Source: Rhipicephalus microplus
Taxonomy: Eukaryota; Arthropoda; Arachnida; Ixodida; Ixodidae
NCBI RefSeq assembly: GCF_043290135.1
Contig: NW_027464602.1
Coordinates: 5,933,501 to 5,997,500, forward strand
Direction: 5' to 3'
DNA length: 64,000 nt
Below, piece after piece: positions 51,709 to 64,000 of the stretch (positions are counted from its first letter, which is position 1; every line of letters begins with the position of its first letter). The notes under the pieces are model-generated. The model made no database searches and had not been told where the DNA came from. It was given only the letters and a program-made list of their open reading frames with translations. The translations under genes and the position numbers were made by a program.

Positions 51709-52387
51709 GACGGTTGCAAGCGCTTTCACATTATATATCGCAGTTCCCGACTTGTAATGGTGAAAAACACTGCATCTCACAAAGTGACATTGTTTAATGC
51801 GGTTTTACGACGGTTCATATCTTAACCTAACCTGACATTCGCACTTGTATCTCAAAACGCTCTATTACACTGTTTGGTTCACAATTACAATATTTGCATG
51901 ATCTCACAGTTTTTCACGAACTTATTACAGTACAGAACGCTGTCTCTCGCTAAATGACATCATTCTTTAAGGATTCACGATGCTTGCATGCGCTTTAACG
52001 AGAAAATCACAACATAACAGTTTCGCACTTGTAACGGTACAACACGCAGTATTTGGCTTGTTCATGCCGTTTTGTGTGCTTTCACAACATTTCACCTATC
52101 GCAGTTTCGTACTCGCAATAAAACAACACTATCTCGTTAGATGACGTCGTTTTTGGTGGTTTCACGACGCTACCTAGCTTAAACTAACATAACTCAACCT
52201 AACATAACCTTCGCACTTCTACCGTTAGAGAACGTTTTACTTGCTACTTTACATTGCTTTCTACAACATTACGACGGTGTCAAGCGCTTTCACATTAGAT
52301 ATCGCAGTTCCCGACTTGTAATGATGAAAAACACTGCATCTCACTAAGTGACTTTGTTTAATGCAGTTTTACGGTGGTTCATATCTT
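51709..52387 (+). repeat. N23: satellite block, 1 monomer + A
   Basis: 679 bp. Differs from its copy at 60784 at only a few sites noticed (for example AAGGATTCAC, GGTGTCAAGC). Confidence 0.93.
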
Positions 52388-52929
52388 AACCTAACCCAAC
52401 CCAACCTAACCTAACCTAAACTAACCTAACCCAACCCAACCTAACCTAACCTAACCAAACCTAACATAACCTAACCTAACCTAACCAAACCTAACCTAAC
52501 ATAACCTAACCTAACCTTACCTAACCTTACCTTACCTAACCTAACCTAACCTAACGTAACCTAACCTAACCTAACCTAACGTTACCTAACCTAACCTTAC
52601 CTAACCCAACATAACCCAACCCAACCCAACCCAACCCAACCTAACCTAACCTAACCAAACCTAACCTAACCTAACCTAACGTAACCTAACCTAACCTAAC
52701 GTAACCTAATGTAACCTAACCCAACCTAACCCTACCCAACCCACCCAACCTAACCTAACCTAACCTAACCTTACCTAACCTAACCTAACCTAACCTAACC
52801 TAACCTTACCTAACCTGACGTAACCTAACCTAACCTAACCCAACCTAACCTAACCTAATCTAATCTAACCTAACCTAACCTAACCAAACCTAACCTAACG
52901 TTACCTAACCTAACCTAACCTAATCTAAC
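52388..52929. repeat. T24: telomere-like tract
   Basis: 542 bp; CCCACCC replaces the usual CCACACCC marker, as in T30. Confidence 0.95.
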
Positions 52930-54169
52930 GACTGTTGCAAGCGCTTTCACATTATATATCGCAGTTCCCGACTTGTAATGGTGAAAAACACTGCATCTCA
53001 CTAAGTGACATTGTTTAATGTGGTTTTTACGACGGTTCATATCTTAACCTTACCTAACGTTCGCACTTGTATCTAAAAACGCTCTATTACACTGTTTCGT
53101 TAACAATTACGATATTTACATGACCTCACAGTTTTTCACCAACTTATTGCAGTACAGAACGCTGTATCTCGCTAAATGACATCGTTATTTAAGGTTTCAC
53201 GATGCTTGCATGCGCTTTAACGAGAATATCACAACATAGCAGTTTCGCACTTGTAACGGTACAACACGCAGTATCTGGCTTGTTCATGCCGTTTTGTGTG
53301 CTTTCACAACATTTCACCTATTGCAGTTTTGTACTCGCAATAAAACAACACTATCTCGTTAGATGACGTCCTTTTTGGTGGTTTCACGACGCTACCTAGC
53401 TTAAACTAACATAACAACCTAATATAACCTTCGCACTTCTATCGTTAGAAAACGTTTTACTCGCTACTTTACAATGCTCTCTACAACATTACGACGGTTT
53501 CATGCGCTTTCACAATAGATATTGCAGTTCCCGACTTGTAATGGTGAAAAACACTGCATCTCACAAAGTGACATTGTTTAATGCGGTTTTACGACGGTTC
53601 ATATCTTAACCTAACCTGACATTCGCACTTGTATCTCAAAACGCTCTATTACACTGTTTGGTTCACAATTACAATATTTGCATGACCTCACAGTTTTTCA
53701 CGAACTTATTACAGTACAGAACGCTGTCTCTCGCTAAATGACATCATTCTTTAAGGTTTCACGATGCTTGCATGCGCTTTAACGAGAATCTCACAACATA
53801 ACAGTTTCGCACTTGTAACGGTACAACACGAAGTATTTGGCTTGTTCATGCCGTTTTGTGTGCTTTCACAACATTTCACCTATCGCAGTTTCGTACTCGC
53901 AATAAAACAACACTATCTCGTTAGATGACGTCGTTTTTGGTGGTTTCACGACGCTACCTAGCTTAAACTAACATAACTGAACCTAACATAACCTTCGCAC
54001 TTCTATCATAGAAAACGTTTTACTCGCTACTTTACATTGCTTTCTACAACATTACGACGGTTTCAAGCGCTTTCACATTGGATATCGCAGTTCCCGACTT
54101 GTAATAGTGAAAAACACTGCATCTCACTAAGTGACATTGTTTAATGCAGTTTTACGATGGTTCATATCT
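52930..54169 (+). repeat. N24: satellite block, 2 monomers + A
   Basis: 1240 bp. Opens GACTGTTGCAAGC; second monomer carries AACATAACTGAACC and the CTATCATAGAAAACG deletion. Confidence 0.93.
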
Positions 54170-54728
54170 TAACCTAACCCAACCCAACCTAACCTAACCT
54201 AAACTAACCTAACCCAACCCAACCTAACCTAACCTAACCTAACCTAACCAAACCTAACATAACCTAACCTAACCTAACCAAACCTAACCTAACCTAACCT
54301 AACCTTACCTTACCTAACCTAACCTAACCTAACGTAACCTAACCTAACCTAACCTAACGTTACCTAATCTAACCTAACCTAACCCAACATAACCCAACCC
54401 AACCCAACCCAACCTAACTTAACCTAACCAAACCTAACCTAACCTAACCTAACCTAACGTAACCTAACGTAACCTAACCCAACCTAACCCAACCCAACCC
54501 AACCCAACCCAACCACACCCAACCCAACCTAACCTAACCTAACCTAACCTTACCTAACCTAACCTAACCTAACCTAACGTAACCTAACCTAACCTAACCT
54601 AACCTTACCTAACCTAACGTGACCTAACCTAACCTAACCCAACCTAACCTAACCTAACCTAATCTAACCTAACCTAACCTAACCAAACCTAACCTAACGT
54701 TACCTAACCTAACCTAACCTAATCTAAC
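54170..54728. repeat. T25: telomere-like tract
   Basis: 559 bp with TACCTAATC and AACTTAACC variants, shared with T27 and T31. Confidence 0.95.
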
Positions 54729-55969
54729 GACGGTTGCAAGCGCTTTCACATTATATATCGCAGTTCCCGACTTGTAATGGTGAAAAACACTGCATCTCAC
54801 TAAGTGACATTGTTTAATGGGGTTTTTACGACGGTTCATATCTTAACCTTACCTAACGTTCGCACTTGTATCTAAAAACGCTCTATTACACTGTTTCGTT
54901 AACAATTACGATATTTACATGACCTCACAGTTTTTCACCAACTTATTGCAGTACAGAACGCTGTATCTCGCTAAATGACATCGTTATTTAAGGTTTCAAG
55001 ATGCTTGCATGCGCTTTAACGAGAATATCACAACATAGCAGTTTCGCACTTGTAACGGTACAACACGCAGTATCTGGCTTGTTCATGCCGTTTTGAGTGC
55101 TTTCACAACATTTCACCTATTGCAGTTTCGTACTCGCAATAAAACAACACTATCTCGTTAGATGACGTCCTTTTTGGTGGTTTCACGACGCTACCTAGCC
55201 TAAACTAACATAACAACCTAATATAACCTTCGCACTTCTATCGTTAGAAAACGTTTTACTCGCTACTTTACAATGCTCTCTACAACATTACGACGGTTTC
55301 ATGCGCTTTCACAATAGATATCGCAGTTCCCGACTTGTAATGGTGAAAAACACTGCATCTCACAAAGTGACATTGTTTAATGCGGTTTTACGACGGTTCA
55401 TATCTTAACCTAACCTGACATTCGCACTTGTATCTCAAAACGCTCTATTACACTGTTTGGTTCACAATTACAATATTTGCATGACCTCACAGTTTTTCAC
55501 GACCTTATTACAGTACAGAACGCTGTCTCTCGCTAAATGACATCATTCTTTAAGGTTTCACGATGCTTGCATGCGCTTTAACGAGAATATCACAACATAA
55601 CAGTTTCGCACTTGTAACGGTACAACACGCAGTATTTGGCTTGTTCATGCCGTTTTGTGTGCTTTCACAACATTTCACCTATCGCAGTTTCGTACTCGCA
55701 ATAAAACAACACTATCTCGTTAGATGACGTCGTTTTTGGTGGTTTCACGACGCTACCTAGCTTAAACTAACATAACTCAACCTAACATAACCTTCGCACT
55801 TCCATCGTTAGAAAACGTTTTACTTGCTACTTTACATTGCTTTCTACAACATTACGACGGTTTCAAGCGCTTTCACATTAGATATCGCAGTTCCCGACTT
55901 GTAATGATGAAAAACACTGCATCTCACTAAGTGACTTTGTTTAATGCAGTTTTACGATGGTTCATATCT
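54729..55969 (+). repeat. N25: satellite block, 2 monomers + A
   Basis: 1241 bp. First hub has TTTAATGGGGTTTTTACG, shared with 58312 and 63814. Confidence 0.93.
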
Positions 55970-56523
55970 TAACCTAACCCAACCCAACCTAACCTAACCT
56001 AAACTAACCTAACCCAACCCAACCTAACCTAACCTAACCTAACCTAACCAAACCTAACATAACCTAACCTAACCTAACCAAACCTAACCTAACATAACCT
56101 AACCTAACCTAACCTAACCTTACCTTACCTAACCTAACCTAACCTAACGTAACCTAACCTAATCTAACCTAACGTTACCTAACCTAACCTAACCTAACCC
56201 AACATAACCCAACCCAACCCAACCCAACCCAACCTAACCTAACCTAACCAAACCTAACCTAACCTAACCTAACCTAACGTAACCTAACCTAACCTAACCT
56301 AACGTAACCTAACGTAACCTAACCCAACCTAACCCAACCCAACCCAACCCAACCCAACCACACCCAACCCAACCCAACCTAACCTAACCTAACCTAACCT
56401 AACCTAACCTAACCTTACCTAACCTAACGTAACCTAACCTAACCTAACCCAACCTAACCTAACCTAACCTAATCTAACCTAACCTAACCTAACGTTACCT
56501 AACCTAACCTAACCTAATCTAAC
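55970..56523. repeat. T26: telomere-like tract
   Basis: 554 bp; lacks the CCAAACC unit that normally precedes AACGTTACC near the end. Confidence 0.95.
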
Positions 56524-57762
56524 GACGGTTGCAAGCGCTTTCACATTATATATCGCAGTTCCCGACTTGTAATGGTGAAAAACACTGCATCTCACAAAGT
56601 GACATTGTTTAATGCTGTTTTACGACGGTTCATATCTTAACCTAACCTGACATTCGCACTTGTATCTCAAAACGCTCTATTACACTGTTTGGTTCACAAT
56701 TACAATATTTGCATGACCTCACAGTTTTTCACGAACTTATTACAGTACAGAACGCTGTCTCTCGCTAAATGACATCATTCTTTAAGGTTTCACGATGCTT
56801 GCATGCCCTTTAACGAGAATATCACAACATAACTGTTTCGCACTTGTAACGGTACAACACGCAGTATCTGGCTAGTTCATGCCGTTTTGTGTGCTTTCAC
56901 AACATTTCACCTATTGCAGTTTCGTACTCGCAATAAAACAACACTATCTCGTTAGATGACGTCCTTTTTGGTGGTTACACGACGCTACCTAGCTTAAACT
57001 AACATAACAACCTAATATAACCTTCGCACTTCTATCGTTAGAAAACGTTTTACTCGCTACTTTACAATGCTCTCTACAACATTACGACGGTTTCATGCGC
57101 TTTCACAATAGATATTGCAGTTCCCGACTTGTAATGGTGAAAAACACTGCATCTCACAAAGTGACATTGTTTAATGCGGTTTTACGACGGTTCATATCTT
57201 AACCTAACCTGACATTCGCACTTGTATCTCAAAACGCTCTATTACACTGTTTGGTTCACAATTACAATATTTGCATGACCTCACAGTTTTTCACGAACTT
57301 ATTACAGTACAGAACGCTGTCTCTCGCTAAATGACATCATTCTTTAAGGTTTCACGATGCTTGCATGCGCTTTAACGAGAATCTCACAACATAACAGTTT
57401 CGCACTTGTAACGGTACAACACGAAGTATTTGGCTTGTTCATGCCGTTTTGTGTGCTTTCACAACATTTCACCTATCGCAGTTTCGTACTCGCAATAAAA
57501 CAACACTATCTCGTTAGATGACGTCGTTTTTGGTGGTTTCACGACGCTACCTAGCTTAAACTAACATAACTGAACCTAACATAACCTTCGCACTTCTATC
57601 ATAGAAAACGTTTTACTCGCTACTTTACATTGCTTTCTACAACATTACGACGGTTTCAAGCGCTTTCACATTGGATATCGCAGTTCCCGACTTGTAATAG
57701 TGAAAAACACTGCATCTCACTAAGTGACATTGTTTAATGCAGTTTTACGATGGTTCATATCT
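56524..57762 (+). repeat. N26: satellite block, 2 monomers + A
   Basis: 1239 bp. Second monomer is almost identical to that of N24 (CTATCATAGAAAACG, AACATAACTGAACC), first monomer is a hybrid of two types. Confidence 0.93.
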
Positions 57763-58311
57763 TAACCTAACCCAACCCAACCTAACCTAACCTAAACTAA
57801 CCTAACCCAACCCAACCTAACCTAACCTAACCTAACCTAACCAAACCTAACATAACCTAACCTAACCTAACCAAACCTAACCTAACCTAACCTAACCTTA
57901 CCTTACCTAACCTAACCTAACGTAACCTAACCTAACCTAACCTAACGTTACCTAATCTAACCTAACCTAACCCAACATAACCCAACCCAACCCAACCCAA
58001 CCTAACTTAACCTAACCAAACCTAACCTAACCTAACCTAACCTAACGTAACCTAACGTAACCTAACCCAACCTAACCCAACCCAACCCAACCCAACCACA
58101 CCCAACCCAACCTAACCTAACCTAACCTAACCTTACCTAACCTAACCTAACCTAACCTAACGTAACCTAACCTAACCTAACCTAACCTTACCTAACCTAA
58201 CGTAACCTAACCTAACCTAACCCAACCTAACCTAACCTAACCTAATCTAACCTAACCTAACCTAACCAAACCTAACCTAACGTTACCTAACCTAACCTAA
58301 CCTAATCTAAC
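57763..58311. repeat. T27: telomere-like tract
   Basis: 549 bp, near copy of T25. Confidence 0.95.
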
Positions 58312-58990
58312 GACGGTTGCAAGCGCTTTCACATTATATATCGCAGTTCCCGACTTGTAATGGTGAAAAACACTGCATCTCACTAAGTGACATTGTTTAA
58401 TGGGGTTTTTACGACGGTTCATATCTTAACCTTACCTAACGTTCGCACTTGTATCTAAAAACGCTCTATTACACTGTTTCGTTAACAATTACGATATTTA
58501 CATGACCCCACAGTTTTTCACCAACTTATTGCAGTACAGAACGCTGTATCTCGCTAAATGACATCGTTATTTAAGGTTTCACGATGCTTGCATGCACTTT
58601 AACGAGAATATCACAACATAGCAGTTTCGCACTTGTAACGGAACAAGACGCAGTATCTGGCTAGTTCATGCCATTTTGTGTGCTTTCACAACATTTCACC
58701 TATCGCAGTTTCGTACTCGCAATAAAACAACACTATCTCGTTAGATGACGTCGTTTTTGGTGGTTTCACGACGCTACCTAGCTTAAACTAACATAACTCA
58801 ACCTAGCATAACCTTCGCACTTCTATCGTTAGAGAACGTTTTACTTGCTACTTTACATTGCTTTCTACAACATTACGACGGTTTCAAGCGCTTTCACATT
58901 AGATATCGCAGTTCCCGACTTGTAATGATGAAAAACACTGCATCTCACTAAGTGACTTTGTTTAATGCAGTTTTACGATGGTTCATATCT
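58312..58990 (+). repeat. N27: satellite block, 1 monomer + A
   Basis: 679 bp. Starts like N25 (AATGGGG) but switches near the D subunit to the AACGGAACAAGACGC type. Confidence 0.93.
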
Positions 58991-59554
58991 TAACCTAACC
59001 CAACCCAACCTAACCTAACCTAAACTAACCTAACCCAACCCAACCTAACCTAACCTAACCTAACCTAACCAAACCTAACATAACCTAACCTAACCTAACC
59101 AAACCTAACCTAACATAACCTAACCTAACCTAACCTAACCTTACCTTACCTAACCTAACCTAACCTAACGTAACCTAACCTAACCTAACCTAACGTTACC
59201 TAACCTAACCTAACCTAACCCAACATAACCCAACCCAACCCAACCCAACCTAACCTAACCTAACCAAACCTAACCTAACCTAACCTAACGTAACCTAACC
59301 TAACCTAACCTAACGTAACCTAACGTAACCTAACCCAACCTAACCCAACCCAACCCAACCCAACCACACCGAACCCAACCCAACCTAACCTAACCTAACC
59401 TAACCTTACCTAACCTAACCTAACCTAACCTTACCTAACCTAACGTAACCTAACCTAACCTAACCCAACCTAACCTAACCTAACCTAATCTAACCAAACC
59501 TAACCTAACCAAACCTAACCTAACGTTACCTAACCTAACCTAACCTAATCTAAC
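58991..59554. repeat. T28: telomere-like tract
   Basis: 564 bp, T23 class with CCACACCGAACCC. Confidence 0.95.
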
Positions 59555-60229
59555 GACGGTTGCAAGCGCTTTCACATTAGATATCGCAGTTCCTGACTTG
59601 TAATGGTGAAAAACACTGCATCTAACAAAGTGACATTGTTTATTGCGGTTTTCCGACGGTTCATATCTTAACCTAACCTAACATTCGCACTTGTATCTAA
59701 AAACGCTCTATTACACTGTTTCGTTCACATTTAAGATATTTGCATGACCTCACAGTTTTTCACCAACTTATTACAGTACAGAACGCTGTATCTCGCTAAA
59801 TGACATCGTTCTTTAAGGTTCACGATGCTTGCATGCACTTTAACGAGAATATCACAACATAGCAGTTTCGCACTTGTAACGGAACAAGACGCAGTATCTG
59901 GCTAGTTCATGCCATTTTGTGTGCTTTCACAACATTTCACCTATCGCAGTTTCGTACTCGCAATAAAACAACACTATCTCGTTAGATGACGTCGTTTTTG
60001 GTGGTTTCACGACGCTACCTAGCTTAAACTAACATAACTCAACCTAGCATAACCTTCGCACTTCTATCGTTAGAGAACGTTTTACTTGCTACTTTACATT
60101 GCTTTCTACAACATTACGACGGTTTCAAGCGCTTTCACATTAGATATCGCAGTTCCCGGCTTGTAATGATGAAAAACACTGACTCACTAAGTGACTTTGT
60201 TTAATGCAGTTTTACGATGGTTCATATCT
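59555..60229 (+). repeat. N28: satellite block, 1 monomer + A
   Basis: 675 bp. Hub shares the rare CAGTTCCTGAC variant with 50430 but follows a telomere-like tract instead of a monomer. Final A has lost GCATCT letters (ACACTGACTCAC). Confidence 0.93.
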
Positions 60230-60783
60230 TAACCTAACCCAACCCAACCTAACCTAACCTAAACTAACCTAACCCAACCCAACCTAACCTAACCTAACCT
60301 AACCTAACCAAACCTAACATAACCTAACCTAACCTAACCAAACCTAACCTAACATAACCTAACCTAACCTAACCTTACCTTACCTAACCTAACCTAACCT
60401 AACGTAACCTAACCTAACCTAACCTAACGTTACCTAACCTAACCTAACCTAACCCAACATAACCCAACCCAACCCAACCCAACCTAACCTAACCTAACCA
60501 AACCTAACCTAACCTAACCTAACGTAACCTAACCTAACCTAACCTAACGTAACCTAACGTAACCTAACCCAACCTAACCCAACCCAACCCAACCCAACCA
60601 CACCGAACCCAACCCAACCTAACCTAACCTAACCTAACCTTACCTAACCTAACCTAACCTTACCTAACCTAACGTAACCTAACCTAACCTAACCCAACCT
60701 AACCTAACCTAACCTAATCTAACCAAACCTAACCTAACCAAACCTAACCTAACGTTACCTAACCTAACCTAACCTAATCTAAC
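60230..60783. repeat. T29: telomere-like tract
   Basis: 554 bp, T23/T28 class. Confidence 0.95.
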
Positions 60784-61461
60784 GACGGTTGCAAGCGCTT
60801 TCACATTATATATCGCAGTTCCCGACTTGTAATGGTGAAAAACACTGCATCTCACAAAGTGACATTGTTTAATGCGGTTTTACGACGGTTCATATCTTAA
60901 CCTAACCTGACATTCGCACTTGTATCTCAAAACGCTCTATTACACTGTTTGGTTCACAATTACAATATTTGCATGATCTCACAGTTTTTCACGAACTTAT
61001 TACAGTACAGAACGCTGTCTCTCGCTAAATGACATCATTCTTTAAGGTTTCACGATGCTTGCATGCGCTTTAACGAGAAAATCACAACATAACAGTTTCG
61101 CACTTGTAACGGTACAACACGCAGTATTTGGCTTGTTCATGCCGTTTTCTGTGCTTTCACAACATTTCACCTATCGCAGTTTCGTACTCGCAATAAAACA
61201 ACACTATCTCGTTAGATGACGTCGTTTTTGGTGGTTTCACGACGCTACCTAGCTTAAACTAACATAACTCAACCTAACATAACCTTCGCACTTCTACCGT
61301 TAGAGAACGTTTTACTTGCTACTTTACATTGCTTTCTACAACATTACGACGGTTTCAAGCGCTTTCACATTAGATATCGCAGTTCCCGACTTGTAATGAT
61401 GAAAAACACTGCATCTCACTAAGTGACTTTGTTTAATGCAGTTTTACGATGGTTCATATCT
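60784..61461 (+). repeat. N29: satellite block, 1 monomer + A
   Basis: 678 bp, copy of N23. Confidence 0.93.
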
Positions 61462-62014
61462 TAACCTAACCCAACCCAACCTAACCTAACCTAAACTAAC
61501 CTAACCCAACCCAACCTAACCTAACCTAACCTAACCTAACCAAACCTAACATAACCTAACCTAACCTAACCAAACCTAACCTAACATAACCTAACCTAAC
61601 CTTACCTAACCTTACCTTACCTAACCTAACCTAACCTAACGTAACCTAACCTAACCTAACCTAACGTTACCTAACCTAACCTTACCTAACCCAACATAAC
61701 CCAACCCAACCCAACCCAACCCAACCTAACCTAACCTAACCAAACCTAACCTAACCTAACCTAACGTAACCTAACCTAACCTAACGTAACCTAATGTAAC
61801 CTAACCCAACCTAACCCAACCCAACCCACCCAACCTAACCTAACCTAACCTAACCTTACCTAACCTAACCTAACCTAACCTAACCTAACCTTACCTAACC
61901 TGACGTAACCTAACCTAACCTAACCCAACCTAACCTAACCTAATCTAATCTAACCTAACCTAACCTAACCAAACCTAACCTAACGTTACCTAACCTAACC
62001 TAACCTAATCTAAC
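61462..62014. repeat. T30: telomere-like tract
   Basis: 553 bp, copy of T24 with small length changes. Confidence 0.95.
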
Positions 62015-63255
62015 GACTGTTGCAAGCGCTTTCACATTATATATCGCAGTTCCCGACTTGTAATGGTGAAAAACACTGCATCTCACTAAGTGACATTGTT
62101 TAATGTGGTTTTTACGACGGTTCATATCTTAACCTTACCTAACGTTCGCACTTGTATCTAAAAACGCTCTATTACACTGTTTCGTTAACAATTACGATAT
62201 TTACATGACCTCACAGTTTTTCACCAACTTATTGCAGTACAGAACGCTGTATCTCGCTAAATGACATCGTTATTTAAGGTTTCACGATGCTTGCATGCGC
62301 TTTAACGAGAATATCACAACATAGCAGTTTCGCACTTGTAACGGTACAACACGCAGTATCTGGCTTGTTCATGCCGTTTTGTGTGCTTTCACAACATTTC
62401 ACCTATTGCAGTTTTGTACTCGCAATAAAACAACACTATCTCGTTAGATGACGTCCTTTTTGGTGGTTTCACGACGCTACCTAGCTTAAACTAACATAAC
62501 AACCTAATATAACCTTCGCACTTCTATCGTTAGAAAACGTTTTACTCGCTACTTTACAATGCTCTCTACAACATTACGACGGTTTCATGCGCTTTCACAA
62601 TAGATATTGCAGTTCCCGACTTGTAATGGTGAAAAACACTGCATCTCACAAAGTGACATTGTTTAATGCGGTTTTACGACGGTTCATATCTTAACCTAAC
62701 CTGACATTCGCACTTGTATCTCAAAACGCTCTATTACACTGTTTGGTTCACAATTACAATATTTGCATGACCTCACAGTTTTTCACGAACTTATTACAGT
62801 ACAGAACGCTGTCTCTCGCTAAATGACATCATTCTTTAAGGTTTCACGATGCTTGCATGCGCTTTAACGAGAATCTCACAACATAACAGTTTCGCACTTG
62901 TAACGGTACAACACGAAGTATTTGGCTTGTTCATGCCGTTTTGTGTGCTTTCACAACATTTCACCTATCGCAGTTTCGTACTCGCAATAAAACAACACTA
63001 TCTCGTTAGATGACGTCGTTTTTGGTGGTTTCACGACGCTACCTAGCTTAAACTAACATAACTGAACCTAACATAACCTTCGCACTTCTATCATAGAAAA
63101 CGTTTTACTCGCTACTTTACATTGCTTTCTACAACATTACGACGGTTTCAAGCGCTTTCACATTGGATATCGCAGTTCCCGACTTGTAATAGTGAAAAAC
63201 ACTGCATCTCACTAAGTGACATTGTTTAATGCAGTTTTACGATGGTTCATATCTT
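62015..63255 (+). repeat. N30: satellite block, 2 monomers + A
   Basis: 1241 bp, copy of N24, again opening GACTGTTGC. Confidence 0.93.
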
Positions 63256-63813
63256 AACCTAACCCAACCCAACCTAACCTAACCTAAACTAACCTAACCC
63301 AACCCAACCTAACCTAACCTAACCTAACCTAACCAAACCTAACATAACCTAACCTAACCTAACCAAACCTAACCTAACCTAACCTAACCTTACCTTACCT
63401 AACCTAACCTAACCTAACGTAACCTAACCTAACCTAACCTAACGTTACCTAATCTAACCTAACCTAACCCAACATAACCCAACCCAACCCAACCCAACCT
63501 AACTTAACCTAACCAAACCTAACCTAACCTAACCTAACCTAACGTAACCTAACGTAACCTAACCCAACCTAACCCAACCCAACCCAACCCAACCCAACCA
63601 CACCCAACCCAACCTAACCTAACCTAACCTAACCTTACCTAACCTAACCTAACCTAACCTAACGTAACCTAACCTAACCTAACCTAACCTTACCTAACCT
63701 AACGTAACCTAACCTAACCTAACCCAACCTAACCTAACCTAACCTAATCTAACCTAACCTAACCTAACCAAACCTAACCTAACGTTACCTAACCTAACCT
63801 AACCTAATCTAAC
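63256..63813. repeat. T31: telomere-like tract
   Basis: 558 bp, copy of T25. Confidence 0.95.
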
Positions 63814-64000
63814 GACGGTTGCAAGCGCTTTCACATTATATATCGCAGTTCCCGACTTGTAATGGTGAAAAACACTGCATCTCACTAAGTGACATTGTTT
63901 AATGGGGTTTTTACGACGGTTCATATCTTAACCTTACCTAACGTTCGCACTTGTATCTAAAAACGCTCTATTACACTGTTTCGTTAACAATTACGATATT
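63814..64000 (+). repeat. N31: satellite block, cut by window end
   Basis: 187 bp: hub A with AATGGGG and the start of subunit B, matching 54729 onward. Confidence 0.93.

Larger units (their letters stand above)
51709..64000 (+). repeat. Higher-order repeat domain 3 (about 9.08-kb unit)
   Basis: Block starts 51709/60784, 52930/62015 and 54729/63814 are 9075, 9085 and 9085 bp apart. One unit holds six N-T pairs with monomer numbers 1, 2, 2, 2, 1, 1. The second copy is cut by the window end. A nested similarity of 3.58 kb links 54729 and 58312 (both share the variant AATGGGG in subunit A). Confidence 0.85.

Overview
This window is almost entirely repetitive DNA. I read it as a subtelomeric or telomere-derived satellite domain of an arthropod chromosome. 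The evidence is 31 tracts of degenerate CCTAA pentamers. CCTAA is the complement of TTAGG, the usual arthropod telomere repeat. A Ty3/gypsy retrotransposon and a short hairpin element are inserted in the array. From memory the hairpin resembles repeats common in ticks, so a chelicerate (tick) source is my favoured but unproven guess. There are no host protein genes, rRNA or tRNA genes, and no CRISPR arrays.

Layout. Two kinds of block alternate along all 64 kb, always in the same orientation. T blocks are telomere-like tracts of about 130 to 1080 bp, built from CCTAA with CCCAA, CGTAA, CCAAA and CTTAC variants. N blocks are made of a non-telomeric satellite monomer of about 562 bp. Each monomer is itself six diverged subunits of about 94 bp, which I call A to F. 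N blocks follow a length rule: 114 bp (one subunit A) plus n times about 562 bp, with n from 0 to 8. Every T block sits at the same phase, between one copy of A and the next. A therefore acts as a hub, and the interval between two hubs is either a BCDEF segment or a telomere-like tract.

Higher order. Positions 1-11379 carry a 5128-bp higher-order repeat. Positions 18951-32019 carry one of about 4.71 kb. Positions 51709-64000 carry one of about 9.08 kb. The stretch 32535-51105 is irregular, with N blocks from 0 to 8 monomers. Copies within a domain look about 99% identical by eye, so amplification is recent.

Mobile DNA. A 5187-bp LTR retrotransposon lies at 11761-16947, with 794-bp LTRs differing at one base and a 5-bp target duplication (GTAAC). 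Its pol order is protease, integrase, reverse transcriptase, RNase H, so integrase comes before reverse transcriptase as in Gmr1-like Ty3/gypsy elements. Gag is missing apart from a possible zinc-knuckle tail, and a T7 run puts protease and the rest of pol in different frames. It is a young but probably non-autonomous copy. A 159-bp hairpin element with a 10-bp target duplication interrupts a monomer at 41367-41525.
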